A stretch of DNA of 64,000 nucleotides from contig NC_135560.1 of NCBI RefSeq assembly GCF_964340395.1, positions 12,449,598 through 12,513,597 of the forward strand, given 5' to 3'. This document shows positions 52,601-64,000 of this stretch, piece after piece (within the stretch, counting starts at the first letter, position 1; every line of letters starts with the position of its first letter). The translations under genes were made by a program, and so were the position numbers. Under the pieces are notes generated by a model. That model was not told where the DNA came from. It did not search any database and worked only from the letters and a program-made list of their open reading frames with translations. The stretch comes from Glandiceps talaboti (Eukaryota > Hemichordata > Enteropneusta > Spengelidae).

Positions 52601-54681
52601 CCAAAAAAATGAAAAAAATGATAAGCTTATGACTCATGATTTCGGCCTGAAACTTGACAAAATTAAAAATGTGACATGACTCAATTGATGGCAGTATTAT
52701 TAACATTTGTTTTGACAATTTTGTTTTGTTTTCCCAAACCGAGAAGGTTTCAATGATGTCATACATGTCAAAGGTCAAACAGAAATCTGAACTCAAACTG
52801 CAAGTCGCAATTTTAAGCTATAACCCATATGTGTATAATGATCTGCGTACACTGTTTTCAGTGTAAACGGTATACGATGTATTTGTTACTTTTATCATGC
52901 TTACTGTACGTTGCTTCTACAGAACATTTGGCACATTTACATAAATGCTGCACTCTGATATTTCCCAATAATGACGGGCAACGCCCCTTCATGCTATTAA
53001 GTTCTATTAAAAAACTAAACAGCCCAAAATATTTGAGGAAAATGCGACAAATTAATACAGTCACGCACAGATTTTAAACACAGATTGGCGTACTATCCGA
53101 TAACATACACATTCACATTTATTAGGGCATGAAACGCTGTGTATAAAATCCATCTCCAAAAACCTTGTACTCCTCCTAATGGAATAGTCGACCCGTAAAA
53201 TACATTTGCCCCGAACTTTACTGAATACGTGTCAACCTTCACAGATATAACCGGCGATTATTATGGTTAAGTCTTATTGCGGATGAACTATTCAGAAACT
53301 TAAGGTCATTTTTGTTTCTATCGTGACGGTATCTATACCAACTCAATGACGCGTTGTTTAGCTTAGTTACCCTCGAATATAATTATAAATTAACCGGTTT
53401 TTTTACAGTAGAAATATCATACACGTTCGAGAACGTAGAGATGCAATAATGTATCTGCCTAGACCGTCTCTCTTATGATAATCCCCGTACTGAATGAAAA
53501 ACATCGTTCGTATACTAAACAATGTTCCGTCGTCGTTCTAATCTGTCAATTCTGTTATAATTTATTGAAATTTTGCTCGTTAGGGCGACCAAATTCCACC
53601 GCGGTGGATCCAAAATACGGCAAATGTCCATAAAGAAGTCTTAAAGTTAATCCCTCTGCAAACTAAAGTTGACAGAGCAACCAATGAAAATGGCTGGTAT
53701 GTAGATACAAGTGGCTACTAACACATAGTAAACAGTAACGAGTGATCAGAGGCCACCTGAATCCATTAATATAAGGGGCATTGAGTTAGTGCGATCTGTA
53801 CGTGACCTGAAATGACCCCATTTGTTTGATTGGCTTTGTGAAATCGTAAATTGTGTCGCGGAAAGAAAGTCATTGAGAATTCACAGAAAAGACTACATGT
53901 CACAAAAATATTGATAGTTTAAATTTTAAACTCTGATTTTCCGGGTTGACATATACCTGAAGCTTGTTCATTACATCGGGGTCACTCACGCCCATTAGTA
54001 ACACTGCGTGCACAGAAGGTTCTGTCCTGTGAGAGGCGTTGATTTGTTGGAAAGCAGACGCGGAAAAAGAGAGACGACAGACCAGAATAAATACAACCCG
54101 TCGTGTAGCTACGTTAGTACACGCATGGACAAACGTTCATGTATTCAAGAAGTATATATATGTAAGGAATATTTTGACAGCCATGCATGACCTGCTCGCC
54201 TGAAGTGCTGCTATTGTGATTCCCTAGTGGTTCCACAATAGAGAACACTCTTTTTGTACAAATAACATAGGACATTATCCCTGCTTGCCAACAACAAAAA
54301 TGGCCGACACCTTAATTTAATTCTCACCTGACAACATATTCAATTTCCGATAGCTTTACAATTCTAGTCAAATACATACATTGGTTGTAAATTTTAAATC
54401 AGTGTTTGTATTAGATATGTTCTTACCCTGTTTTTCCTGTACAGTTCTCGTCGTTCGACCATTTCGTCCTGGCCGGAGTCTTTCTTAGCCCCACCTTTCT
54501 TTTTCCCTTGGTGTACTACACCTTTGTTGCATTCAGGACAGTGGAACTCCTCCGCATGTGCATCCTCGTTCTTTTTCTTAATATCGTCTTCGCAGTTTAA
54601 ACACAGTGGATGTTCACATGTCATTTCCACGGGGCTCTTGAACGACTTCCCGCAATGTACGCATCCATCGCCGTCTGACAT
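49604..54681 (-). CDS. TRIM-like gene C: RING, coiled coil, acidic tail
   Basis: Five exons: 54681-54427 (85 aa), 52589-52494 (32 aa), 51773-51540 (78 aa), 50853-50831 (23 nt) and 49886-49604. They total 297 codons, 296 residues. The RING is C7-x2-C10-x11-C22-x-H24-x2-C27-x2-C30-x17-C48-x2-C51, followed by a Lys/Gly/Asp linker. Exon 2 (TEIIKNLEELERENLKVDEF) and exon 3 (MKNTIIKECEALVLIIERRK, later CQKSISKGHAIIVRTNRDLE) form the BBC coiled coil. There is no B-box. The terminal exon begins SINDAKESHPELTPCEDEKI, nearly identical to gene A, then a short Glu/Lys/Gly tail ends AWTEVAEENS. The proteins are presumably RING E3-like and self-associating; substrate and location are unknown. Exon 2 has a second in-frame acceptor 57 bases upstream. 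Confidence 0.87.
52574..52665 (-). repeat. Duplicated 3' splice-site region of gene C exon 2
   Basis: The plus strand carries TGATTTCGGTCTGAAAGTTG (exon 2 acceptor side) and, 57 bases upstream in transcript order, TGATTTCGGCCTGAAACTTG. Both are followed by a similar A-rich run. Each copy provides CTTTCAG/GTTTCAG acceptor sequence and the first codons of exon 2. The stretch between is open in frame. Confidence 0.75.
53957..53995 (-). CDS. Possible alternative first exon of gene C (RING-less isoform)
   Basis: An ATG at 53995-53993 opens MGVSDPDVMNKLQ and ends at a GTATATG donor in phase 0, so it could splice directly to exon 2 and yield a coiled-coil protein without RING, like gene D. Evidence is limited to the ATG, the phase and a moderate donor. 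No equivalent is seen in A or B. Confidence 0.25.
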
Positions 54682-54852
54682 TTTTCCTGGTTTATGGAGG
54701 ACACTGAGTGTCGGTAGAAAATATGCTAAAGGATATTTGGTTCTTCTATTGCACTTAAATTAGTGCAGAATAACACAAATAATATGTAAAAATTATAAGC
54801 AACGCACAACCACAGAAAAGTTGGGTGCTCTATCAGTGTCAGTTGCTTATGT

Positions 54853-54893
54853 TGTAATCTGGTTACTATGTCGCCGATTTCGGGGGGACTCAC
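54853..54893 (-). promoter_or_regulatory. Shared upstream element, gene C copy
   Basis: The minus strand reads GTGAGTCCCCCCGAAATCGG then CGACATAGTAACCAGATTAC. It lies about 172-212 bases upstream of the gene C ATG. It keeps AGTCCCCC and ATAGTAACCAGAT, but the GGAATTG part is GAAATCG here. Confidence 0.6.
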
Positions 54894-56096
54894 GCCATAA
54901 AGTTATTTTATAATATCAAAATTAAGAAGATGGAGAATTTTTACTGATTCAAATGCAGAGGGTCTAAAATGTCTTCACAATAAAGTGAACATTCAGAAAG
55001 ACAATCACGTTGTCTCCTGAAAATTAAACTCTGATACATCTGAAGATAACGATATTGTAAAAAATTAACATGAACTTAGCGCCCCCGGTTAGCACACTTA
55101 ACTACGAAAGAAGTGGTGAATAGCAATTAAATGAAAGAAGCATATATATTGGACATATTGAATCTGGGTTCCAATATAATACATGTATTAAGTTCATCAT
55201 GAAAAGATGGAAGAAAATGCGTTTATATATTCTCTATATTTTTCGCCGAATAACGTTTAATAACCAGGTCGGTCACTTTAAAACGCACCCAGCACACTTT
55301 GACATATTTATAGCTTGTGTTTAAATACTCGGATCAATATTATGAGGTCCTTGCTTGAATCATTAAAAAGTTTGATGTAAATTAAAAATGACCTCTGTTT
55401 CGTTCATTATCGACTTGCGTTTTGTCCGTATGCAGATCCTCAACTGCTCGAGTATATAGTAGTTTCAAATCGATCGAAAACACACAAAGTCACTGCACAT
55501 ACGTACTCAGCTTAACATTACATTTCCATTCTAGTGATAAAAATGCAGAAGTTAAGGGGTTTGGTTTGACAACAAATGTGTCACTAGGCAACGGGGGTTC
55601 ATGCATATATGAATGAAAGATAGGCAATTCCTTGAACCATTGTGATGGTACACAAGAGAGGACGTCCGTATAGTGAATGGCTTGTATTGAATTGTATATT
55701 CACTCACTGTGTCGGGTACGGGTTTTAGTATCCACCTTTCATTCAGACTACCTCGTGTAACTTCGGCTTGATATGTACGTACCTTGGGCGTGCAGCGGTG
55801 ATATATTTACGCAACACACGTCGCATTTCTAGCCATTATTTAGGAATATGTCTATTTCATCTGGTCGATATCAACTTGGCTTGCCGCGTTACAACAGGAA
55901 CTGTTTGATAAAAGCAGTTTTCTCGAACTCCAGGTGGCGATAGTTTTGGCTGTTTTTTTTTGTTTGTTTTTTTAAAAACCAATTCAACTATTAATGTTTT
56001 TTTTTCTAAATTGTAAAGTTCATTTCATATGATCACTGCTTTTGAATGTAACCCTTGTTCATGTCTGTTTCACGTGGTCAGTCATAGTGCAGTGCA

Positions 56097-56107
56097 GTGT
56101 GTGTGTA

Positions 56108-56168
<61 letters not shown>

Positions 56169-56172
56169 GTCT
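56097..56172. repeat. (GT)n microsatellite
   Basis: About 35 GT units with two interruptions (GTATGTAT near the start, GTTTGT near the middle). Confidence 0.95.
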
Positions 56173-56514
56173 CAAGTGTTTGCTACCAGAAGGGTTGAAT
56201 ACGAGTATTTCTCTGGCTACATGCTGTACTAGGTACTTGAGATTCAGATTTTTTGTCCCGTTAACCTCCAAGTCACGAGTATAGTTGTGACTCTACCTAC
56301 ATAAATGTACATTTCACAAGAGTCTGTTTACGAGTTATTGCTATAAATGTTAATTTGTTCCCGAATCTTTATTTCGTCCATGTCCATTTCACATGGCTAG
56401 TAGTATGGTAAATATTAATTCGACCCATGTTTACTTCAATAGTCAGTGACTGTACGAATAATAGCCATATGGTAAGTGTTATATGTAAATTTGGGTATAC
56501 CCACAGGTGCTCCA

Positions 56515-56620
56515 GTTGCTAAATCGATCTACGCGTGTGTGGCTGTCGGGCATGTTACTTCGACTCGCGATCGGATGTGTATCCGACGTTCGGCCTGGCG
56601 ACCTCACACGTGTAGATATA
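56515..56620 (+). mobile_element. Degenerate tRNA-like element (possible SINE head)
   Basis: GTGTGGCTGTCGGGCATGTT resembles a tRNA A-box arm. CGACTCGCGATCGGA resembles an anticodon arm, and GACGTTCGGCCTGGCGACCT a weak B-box and T-arm end. The segment is much more CpG-rich than its surroundings. It also has outer inverted repeats (ATCTACGCGTGTG / CACACGTGTAGAT). It is not a functional tRNA. Confidence 0.35.
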
Positions 56621-58410
56621 TACATGTACATGCGAATAGCTACATGAACCTTATATAATATCATTGGTATGTAGTACATGTATTGAAATGAGTGTTACAT
56701 ACTCTGAGCATTGCTAGGTTTATACATACTGTCTCGATGGATATAGTTAATTTAGGGTTAGGGAAGATGTATATGTTAAAAACTTAATTCTTTAAAGTTA
56801 GGAGTAGGGGGAACCATTTTAGTTCTCATCCTACAAAAAAAACCCCGATTTTACGAGTCTGTTTTGTACCCCTAAATACATATCATTCTAAAAAAATATT
56901 GTGAAATCGAGAAATGGGAGAATAGAATTTTCGCTATTATGCATGAGATTATGATGTCGTCCATACATACACTTTGTGAGACCGTCCATTATGCTAATCT
57001 TAGCTAAATATTCACACGGTGTTCAAATACTTGCTGATACAGTTGTTGTTATTGTTATTGTTATTATTGTTGTTATTAGCCTTTTTTACAACGACCAACA
57101 AAGTGTCAATAAAAGAGGGTATTATCACTACATACTGGATTTGTATTCACAGTACTACCTGCTACTACATAATGATTAGAAATTGATTGTATTGTCTGAC
57201 AACACGTAACGATTTTGGCCAATTAAGTTGGTGGGGGGGGGGGGTTCTGAAGCCTAACTAAACGAATTTAGTTTATTTATTTATTCATTTATCTATTTAT
57301 CTTTGACATTAGTCAGGCAGTTCACACAAGAGACGAACACGTGGACCCTAAACCAACATACGTAGTAATAAAAGACAACCGACAAATACTACAGTTACAA
57401 TACAAGATCAATGGAACACCTAAAATTACATTAAAGGAGTGAACTATTGATCTCATCTTTTATACATGTACATTTCTCTACCATCATGATGTCAATTCCA
57501 GTTTAGGGGTACATCCAAAACTTACGCCATTAGCACACCATTTATTTGATTTGCCCCCACTGCTATGCTACAGACGTCACGGTTATTAGTGATAATCAAA
57601 TCTATTTCAGTTAGTAAAAATGACACATATCATATTATATGTCATTTTTCAGATGAAATACAATAATACAGAAAAAAAAACGTCCTTTATTAATCTCGAG
57701 AGAATGTCGCCACACTCCGATGAACGAAAGTCACGAGCACAGTCAAAATTAAGTATTTATGAAAACAGATAGACGCTATCGATTCATTCGATCTCCATAT
57801 TCTATGAAAATCTATAAATAATACCCTCGAGGGTTGGGGATTACTTGTTACAAATTACCGGGATAGTCATTGAATAATTAAAGTGTGTCACATCCAGTCC
57901 ACGAAGCACGGCAAAAGAGCTGGTCTTGTGAGTCTATAATAATAACGACATGGGCGAATCAGTCAAGCCCTGGGGAGATATGTATAGGTGAACGGTTTAT
58001 GTTACTGCACTGTGTCTCCAGCACGATGCTCTTTGTTTAAACGCACCACGAGTTCGATGGTCGGATAGATCTTTGCTCAATGTTAGAAACATTTTGCTTA
58101 CATTGTCCTCAGACCACCTTGTTTTGCAGTTGTCTGAACTCACTCTGTTGTTGCCGTGCCGGTGACACGCAAAGATACTAGAAACTAAATCGTGTATGGC
58201 ACACAATCGTATTTTGTATTTTAAAGTATCTTGTCAAATTGTTCGTCAACAGGCGTCTGTAGACATGAATTTCAATAGGGTCGAGATAGATATATAATGT
58301 CACTCAAAGTGGAGAGTTTTTTTTGTTCATAGAAATCTTCATAGACTCCAGTGAACTCACTGTCACCCCAGGGTCCATGTTTTATCATAGGCTCCTATAT
58401 AGTTTTGTTT

Positions 58411-58411
<1 letters not shown>

Positions 58412-58500
<89 letters not shown>

Positions 58501-58620
58501 GCACACACATACACACACATACACACATGTATGTATGTATGTATGTATGTATGTATGTATGTATGTATGTATGTATGTATGTATGTATGTATGTATGTAT
58601 GTATGTATGTATGTATGTAT
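58412..58620. repeat. (CA)n followed by (GTAT)n microsatellite
   Basis: About 42 CA units, a CACGCACGCACACATAC bridge, then about 23 GTAT units. Thr-His and Met-Tyr-Val-Cys frames across it are artefacts. Confidence 0.97.
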
Positions 58621-59033
58621 TACTAACATTTTAATGGGTTATTGTGAACACAAGTCATGTAAAGATCACACTAGGCAATTAAGAGTTGTTACTAGAATGT
58701 AAATGCACAATCGATTGACACACAATACAAGTCTCTTTAGACTTTATTACTTACAAAGTTAATAAATAAAGAGATAAATCATCCTAGCAATAAAACATGT
58801 CATACATGGTCATTGACCACAGACAAGGACGAAACATAGTACAACAGTAGAGATCCATGTTGTATATGGCCATACCTAAGTTTACCTGTCTTTCCAGTCA
58901 TTAACGAGCTATAACAATACATGGCTTACACTGAAATATTATATTACGAAGTATGCATCAACCATGAGATCCCCGTCTGCATAAAAGTATAGTCACAAAT
59001 AAATGATCTTCATTGTCATACCATATACGTTCG

Positions 59034-59037
<4 letters not shown>

Positions 59038-59121
<84 letters not shown>

Positions 59122-59139
59122 GATTATATATATATATAT
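59038..59139. repeat. (AT)n microsatellite
   Basis: About 40 AT units to 59118, then TGATT and a further short AT run. A second short AT run lies at 59257-59272. Confidence 0.95.
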
Positions 59140-59660
59140 GATACAGTATCAAGTAAGAAACACATGAGCCTCCTGTGTATCTTACTTGATACGCTCTACA
59201 TACATATGTATTGAGCACAGTTTACTCAAGCATAGACAATTTAAATATACTGAGTATATATATATATATATATAAATTGTAAATTCGTCATAGCGTTACT
59301 ACGTACCTATACCCATGCACACTACAAACAAGAGTGTCGCTCGAATACACCATGGAGGTATATACCTCCCTGAATATATGTTTAGTACATGTAGCAAATT
59401 TCTATAATTACGCAATACTACGAGATGTTTTGACGTGACGTTATTAACAGGTGTGGCAGTTTATCCAACTAACGTCTTAGTTTATGATTTACATTGTAGG
59501 TCTGTTCTATATATGAAATGACTTAGAAGGACTGTACATTGAATAATAAAAGATTCATTGTTTCTAGAATCGAACTGTAGTAACCAATTTCAAAAATCAG
59601 GAATGTTTTTTTTTTATCTTGCTACAAAATAAAAAAAAACTATCCCGCTGGCAAATAGGT

Positions 59661-59765
59661 TCATGTCATGTCTTCGTTTCCATTGTCAGCTGTAAATGGG
59701 TCGATACGAGCATTCATAGAGTGATAAAAAGGGTCTTCCGGTAATGTTTGAGGTCGGGAGATCGT
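59661..59765 (-). CDS. Possible terminal coding exon of an unidentified gene
   Basis: On the minus strand GGTTTTCAG is followed by an open frame TISRPQTLPEDPFYHSMNAR, then IDPFTADNGNEDMT and a TGA stop. It is 35 codons including stop, starting in phase 0. Composition is protein-like (acidic, Pro/Asn) and an in-frame stop lies just before the acceptor, as expected for an intron. No family is recognised and no partner exon was found up to 64 kb, so this may be chance. Confidence 0.25.
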   Translation of the reverse strand, partial: TISRPQTLPEDPFYHSMNARIDPFTADNGNEDMT

Positions 59766-61569
59766 CTGAAAACCACCTTGTTAATGTATATTCCGCTCTA
59801 GAGGGCGTGGTGAAAACTAGGGCCCCGCCACGACATTCTCTTGGGGGAGGGGTACATAAAGAGTATAGGATCAGGTATCCTTTGTAAAACATGCTTTGTA
59901 AATCTTCGTTAGATTTGAGGATGGAGAAAACCGTCTGTTTTCCACTGTTCAACTGTTACAAGGGCGTGAAATGACAGGGGGTCAGAATTCAGTGGCTAGG
60001 AAAATATAGACGATGAAACTGTTACATATTCATAAGGGCCTGGTCATATTTAGTGGGGGAGTGGGTTCCGACGAAACTGTACTTTGCTTTCTCAAAAGCA
60101 ATTCAAAATAGAAGTGACACCAACAGTTTCTCACATTACCAACATCACAAATTACACATTTAAGGAGCCATTGATAGATATCTGAATATCAATCTACAGA
60201 TTGTATTGTTGTCCGTAACACCTTCTGATCTATTTTGGGTCTTTATTTTCTTAGCATATGTGATAAATTTTACATCATAATCTTCAAGTTTTGGTTATCT
60301 TTTTTTAAAATTTACATTTTACGAGTGAAAAATACTACAAAACAATAATTGTTATCCAAGGTTTTTGAAATGTTGATCAAAAAAGTGTACGAAAATAAAA
60401 CCCCAAAATAAATTGGGTGTTCCTGGTACATAAAACCACTTGTACAAATGTCATCCAATGTGACCACACTTCTATGGTATACACTTTGTATAAACTGGGG
60501 AAGAAACTAAGCTGTACCCTGTTGACATATGTGCAAAGAATTACAAGATAATTTCTGGAAGTTCATCAAATTGTACTGTTACATTCATACATGCTTTATT
60601 TTTTTCACATACACACAAAGAAACTCTTGGCAACAACATCAATATGCAATAATTGTGATTTATTTTCATATTTCAGTGGTCAGTCTGGGACTATCCATCT
60701 TTATTTATTCAAGGCAGTCTATTTTTTTTTTATCATACGTAAGTCTGAAATCATAAATTCAATTTGTCCATAATTCCAGTGCTCATTTAACTTTCACTTT
60801 GTGTAATTACAAGTTCATTGATCACAAATATGTCTTTCTGTCTAACCTTCTAATCTCTGTAAGCTCAAAACTAGTGTACTGTAACTCCTATTGAAATACA
60901 CTGTACTTGTAGTCTTTCTAGTCTCTTCTACAACCTGCTTCATGTTAGTGTTCACTGTCTGCGTTTGATACAACCATGCAGTAACCAATAACAAACTGCA
61001 CATTCTACCCTTTCAAGTGGCCAAATGGATGACAAATGGTATTATTTGGATTTTTACTTCAGAAAACAACAAAATACTGTGACACAACATATACTAATCT
61101 ATGTTTGTAGCTCAATAAATTGCAAAACATTAAAAAATGTGAAAAATATTTGGTATTGTATTTACAATAACAAACTTTTATATACAGTTAGCTTTTCATA
61201 ATTTTATTGAGTTACAAATACAGACTTGGTCAATGCTATTTCACATTGTTTTTCAAGTAGGAAAACATAGCAGAGTTATTTTCTGAATTAAAAATCCAAA
61301 ATAAATATCCATTTGTCCATACGGCCACTTTAAGGTAGCAAGATTGCATTTTCTTGCAATATCTTTTCTAAATCAAATAACCATTTAAATGTACCACAAC
61401 TAGACACAGACATGTGGGCAACAATGTTTTGATGTCTTCGTCTGCATGGTGACACTTTAGTTTATTTCATTTTAAGACAAAACGCTGTAAGAAACTATTT
61501 ATTCAATCTTGCTCTCTTAAAGTGTAGCATGTGTAGTTTCTTATTGGCTTCGGTATGGTTGTATTAAAC

Positions 61570-61718
61570 AGAGCCAGAGAACACTAACATGAAATGGGCA
61601 GTATTTAGAACCAGTGAACGCTAACATGAAAGAGGCAGTATTTAGAACCAGTGAACGCTAACATGAAAGCGGCAGTATTTAGAACCAGTGAACACAAACA
61701 TGAAAGAGGCAGTATTTC
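61570..61718. repeat. 37-bp minisatellite, four copies
   Basis: The unit AACATGAAAGAGGCAGTATT then TAGAACCAGTGAACGCT recurs at 61586, 61623, 61660 and 61697 with a few substitutions each. The segment GTGAACACTAACATGAA also occurs inverted near 60945 (TTCATGTTAGTGTTCAC). Confidence 0.92.
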
Positions 61719-62055
61719 GCAAAAGTACACAGCATTGCAGCTGTAAAAATAGTCGTTTTCACTAGTAATACTTCCCATCTATAGATGACACTCACTAGTT
61801 GATACAAATTCGTACCATTGCTCTCCATTATGTTCCTATGATGGACACATTTGCATATACAATTGCTATAAAAAAGTCACATACAATCTCGTTGTTTTCT
61901 CTGTACAGATATTTAAACGTTAAAGTGGCACAGGCTGTATCTGAGACCAAACTGTCGACCAAACTCAGTCAACAATATCTGGAAACATAAATACACCATT
62001 TCATTAGGGAGTAAATCGGCACCAACCCAGCGCATTAGATATGGTGGAGTATATC

Positions 62056-62164
62056 ATTAATATAGCCCAGAGACTTGGATATCCGGTTTGCAAATGGGGT
62101 GTTTGTCATATCACTGAGGTCATTATGTTGAGTCAGATAGCTGTGTCTCTGGGCTAACATTAAT
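62056..62164. mobile_element. ~110-bp MITE-like element with 19-20 bp inverted ends
   Basis: The left end ATTAATATAGCCCAGAGAC (62056-62074) pairs with GTCTCTGGGCTAACATTAAT (62145-62164), with a single-base indel and one substitution. The interior does not code. The target-site duplication is not clear: TA or TTAA could be hidden in the ends. Confidence 0.6.
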
Positions 62165-64000
62165 AAGCTTGGAAACTGAGACTTTTTTTTTGTTGAATTT
62201 TTAGGTGCTTGAAAAATAATGACATTACATCTGAACACATGATGTGGTGTAGAGCTCTAACATATTGCTGGATATATAATTCAACATCTTTCTGTAACTG
62301 GAATATCACAAAGATGATTCCAAAATATGAAACAAAAATAAACATCAAGGACTATAAAAAAACCACAGACTATGTCCCTTTACTAGAAAAACAGTATAAC
62401 CATATTCATGATACTATTTGCAGACTGACGTGTTGTCATACTAATAATGATCTTTCATCAGTAAATATTCTTGTCATATCGTCCACTAAGTTGAAAGAGT
62501 ACCACGAGATGAGTTGTACGATTGCCGACATCACACCATGGACTGAACGGGAACCTGTTACAAACAGGGAATTTCAAAGTAAACAACTGAATTGGATTAA
62601 TAACACTTGGCACAGCATGTTGGAAATACAGAGACTTATATTACATTCCATCATTTGCTAAGACAAGTTTTATGGCCTCGTTACACAATAGTGCCATTCA
62701 CAAACAAATTAGAAGTCCCCACTGGCATTTCATGCACACATAGAGAAGCCATAAAACTGTTATCAAACCATAAAAACTGTAATACAAGCCTCTGCTCTTC
62801 CACTCTGCTGTATCAAGCATTATTAATCCAAATTACTTGTTTACTTTCCTTGTTTGTAACAACTTCCGTTTTTCCACGGTCTTATGTCGGCAGTTGTAAT
62901 AGACTTGCCTTCAATGAAATACATCTATAATATCAACTAAAGATTACAGGTAGTTATAATTCACCTATTAGCAGCAAAGCAGAGCGCTACATAAATCTAT
63001 CATTACTCCTATTGAAAGCTTATAATGGCACTATGGCATAACCATAAAATCATAAAGTCTGGAATAGCACCTTGGTTTTACAATTTCTTGTTATTTTTTA
63101 TTCTTCAATACACGGAATTCTCAATTTTATCGTCTCCTAAAGTTACATCACAGTTAGTTATTTGAACATGAATTAACATATATGACAACATTCCAACAGT
63201 GAAATTTTTGTTTAATTCTCTAAGTAAATTTGTCTCTAACTTGATTGAATTGGATGGAGTTAATAATTAAGCCTGCTTTGTAATTTTATGTCAACATTTA
63301 TTAATGTAACTGTACCCAGTATTAAGTTATTTGTCCTATCATCAGAATAATTTGTTAGCCTGTGTCTTTTTTGTCAACATATTTGTGGGAAATCGCATGA
63401 AAAAGATGTGCAATAGGCCTTTCCAAAATTTGCCATGGTGGCGCTTTACTTCCTGTCTGCGTGTACCTTTGGGGTATACATAGTACAGGTTACTTGGTTA
63501 ATCATAGAACACTGCTGCCTTCCTCGATGTCTGAGCAATGTGAAAAACATCCCTAATTTTAATACACTTCCACAGAATACAAGGAACAAAGCTCTTAAGA
63601 AACAGTACTATGAGGTGATGATGCCCCCAATTTGAGTGAGGGCGCTGTATTCTCAATTTCCTGTTTGCAGTCTGCAATGGCCAATTTTTCTACATGTCCC
63701 CTCGACTTCTCTGACTGCTCTTGACAATAACATACAAACAAAATAAAGATTCATCAAATTAAACTCTTGTTCCAAACACAAATTTGAAAATATTGATATT
63801 TTTGTGTAATGTAATATTTGAAGGACTGTCAAAACAATCTTAGCACCCGACATTTTCAATTTGGGATTTCATTATCTTGATTGATAAAAGTATGTGTTGA
63901 CAATGGAACTCGTGGAGTTGTACGAAATGGCTACCCCTACATAATATGTTAAAAATAAATTCATCAATATATAAATTACTCAAATATATGCTAAAGTTTC

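Larger units (their letters stand above)
54682..59660. other. Flank upstream of gene C, no gene recognised
   Basis: Next to gene C it holds the shared upstream element. Further on there are (GT)n at 56.1 kb, a degenerate tRNA-like element at 56.5 kb, a 10-base G run near 57.23 kb, the CA/GTAT array at 58.4-58.6 kb and an AT array at 59.04 kb. No exon with family similarity was found. Confidence 0.55.
59960..64000. other. AT-rich right flank, no gene recognised
   Basis: Very AT-rich, with intron- or UTR-like texture and many poly-T and poly-A runs. The 150-codon plus-strand frame at 62209-62661 matches no family I know and has no promoter, splice or codon support. Contains a 37-bp minisatellite at 61.57 kb and a MITE-like element at 62.06 kb. 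Confidence 0.5.

Noticed and set aside
59686-59952. 88-codon minus-strand frame containing GKQTVFSILKSNEDLQSMFY
   Set aside because: Looks somewhat protein-like, but no donor fits the phase of the candidate exon at 59765 and no family is recognised.
62209-62661. 150-codon plus-strand frame
   Set aside because: Longest frame on the right flank, but composition, lack of homologue and AT-rich context suggest chance.

Overview
The window is eukaryotic, AT-rich DNA from an animal. Its genes are split by spliceosomal GT-AG introns, it has long non-coding stretches, many microsatellites, a tRNA-derived SINE, a LINE 3' end and several foldback (MITE-like) elements. Clear metazoan proteins are present: the first exon of an ELL-type elongation factor, a complete ribosomal protein S17 gene, and a tandem family of TRIM-like RING/coiled-coil genes. 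The intron-rich genes, frequent ACATGTA-type words and TRIM expansion fit a marine invertebrate, probably a lophotrochozoan. That placement is inference. The species is not determined.

Every convincing gene lies on the minus strand. From right to left (transcription direction): 54.7-49.6 kb TRIM-like gene C; 46.6-42.8 kb gene B; 41.3-37.2 kb gene A; 32.0-24.8 kb gene D, which has no recognisable RING exon; 21.9-18.8 kb RPS17; 13.3 kb first exon of the ELL homologue, whose remaining exons are not seen and probably lie beyond position 1. The 54.7-64 kb stretch has no convincing gene, only a possible terminal exon near 59.7 kb.

The main system is the four-gene TRIM-like array. All four genes share one architecture: exon 1 (C3HC4 RING in A, B and C; an unrelated basic leader in D), a 96-nt coiled-coil exon, a 234-nt BBC-type exon, a 23-nt microexon, and a terminal exon that begins with a conserved ~40-residue segment and runs into a highly charged, low-complexity tail. 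I reassembled these by hand from splice sites and every junction keeps frame, giving 296 (C), 317 (B), 392 (A) and 491 (D) residues. There is no B-box, and no NHL, SPRY or filamin domain after the coiled coil, which is unusual for TRIM proteins. A, B and C also share a ~35-bp sequence about 150-210 bp upstream of their ATG, a candidate common promoter element. A and C are closest to each other although B lies between them.

Repeats make up much of the rest: a 190-bp near-perfect tandem duplication at 0.5-0.9 kb, 22-bp and 37-bp minisatellites, a large inverted repeat at 48.2-48.5 kb, a 112-bp foldback with a 10-bp target-site duplication inside gene D, and long (AT), (AG), (GATA), (CAGA), (GTAT), (CA) and (CAT/CAA) arrays.
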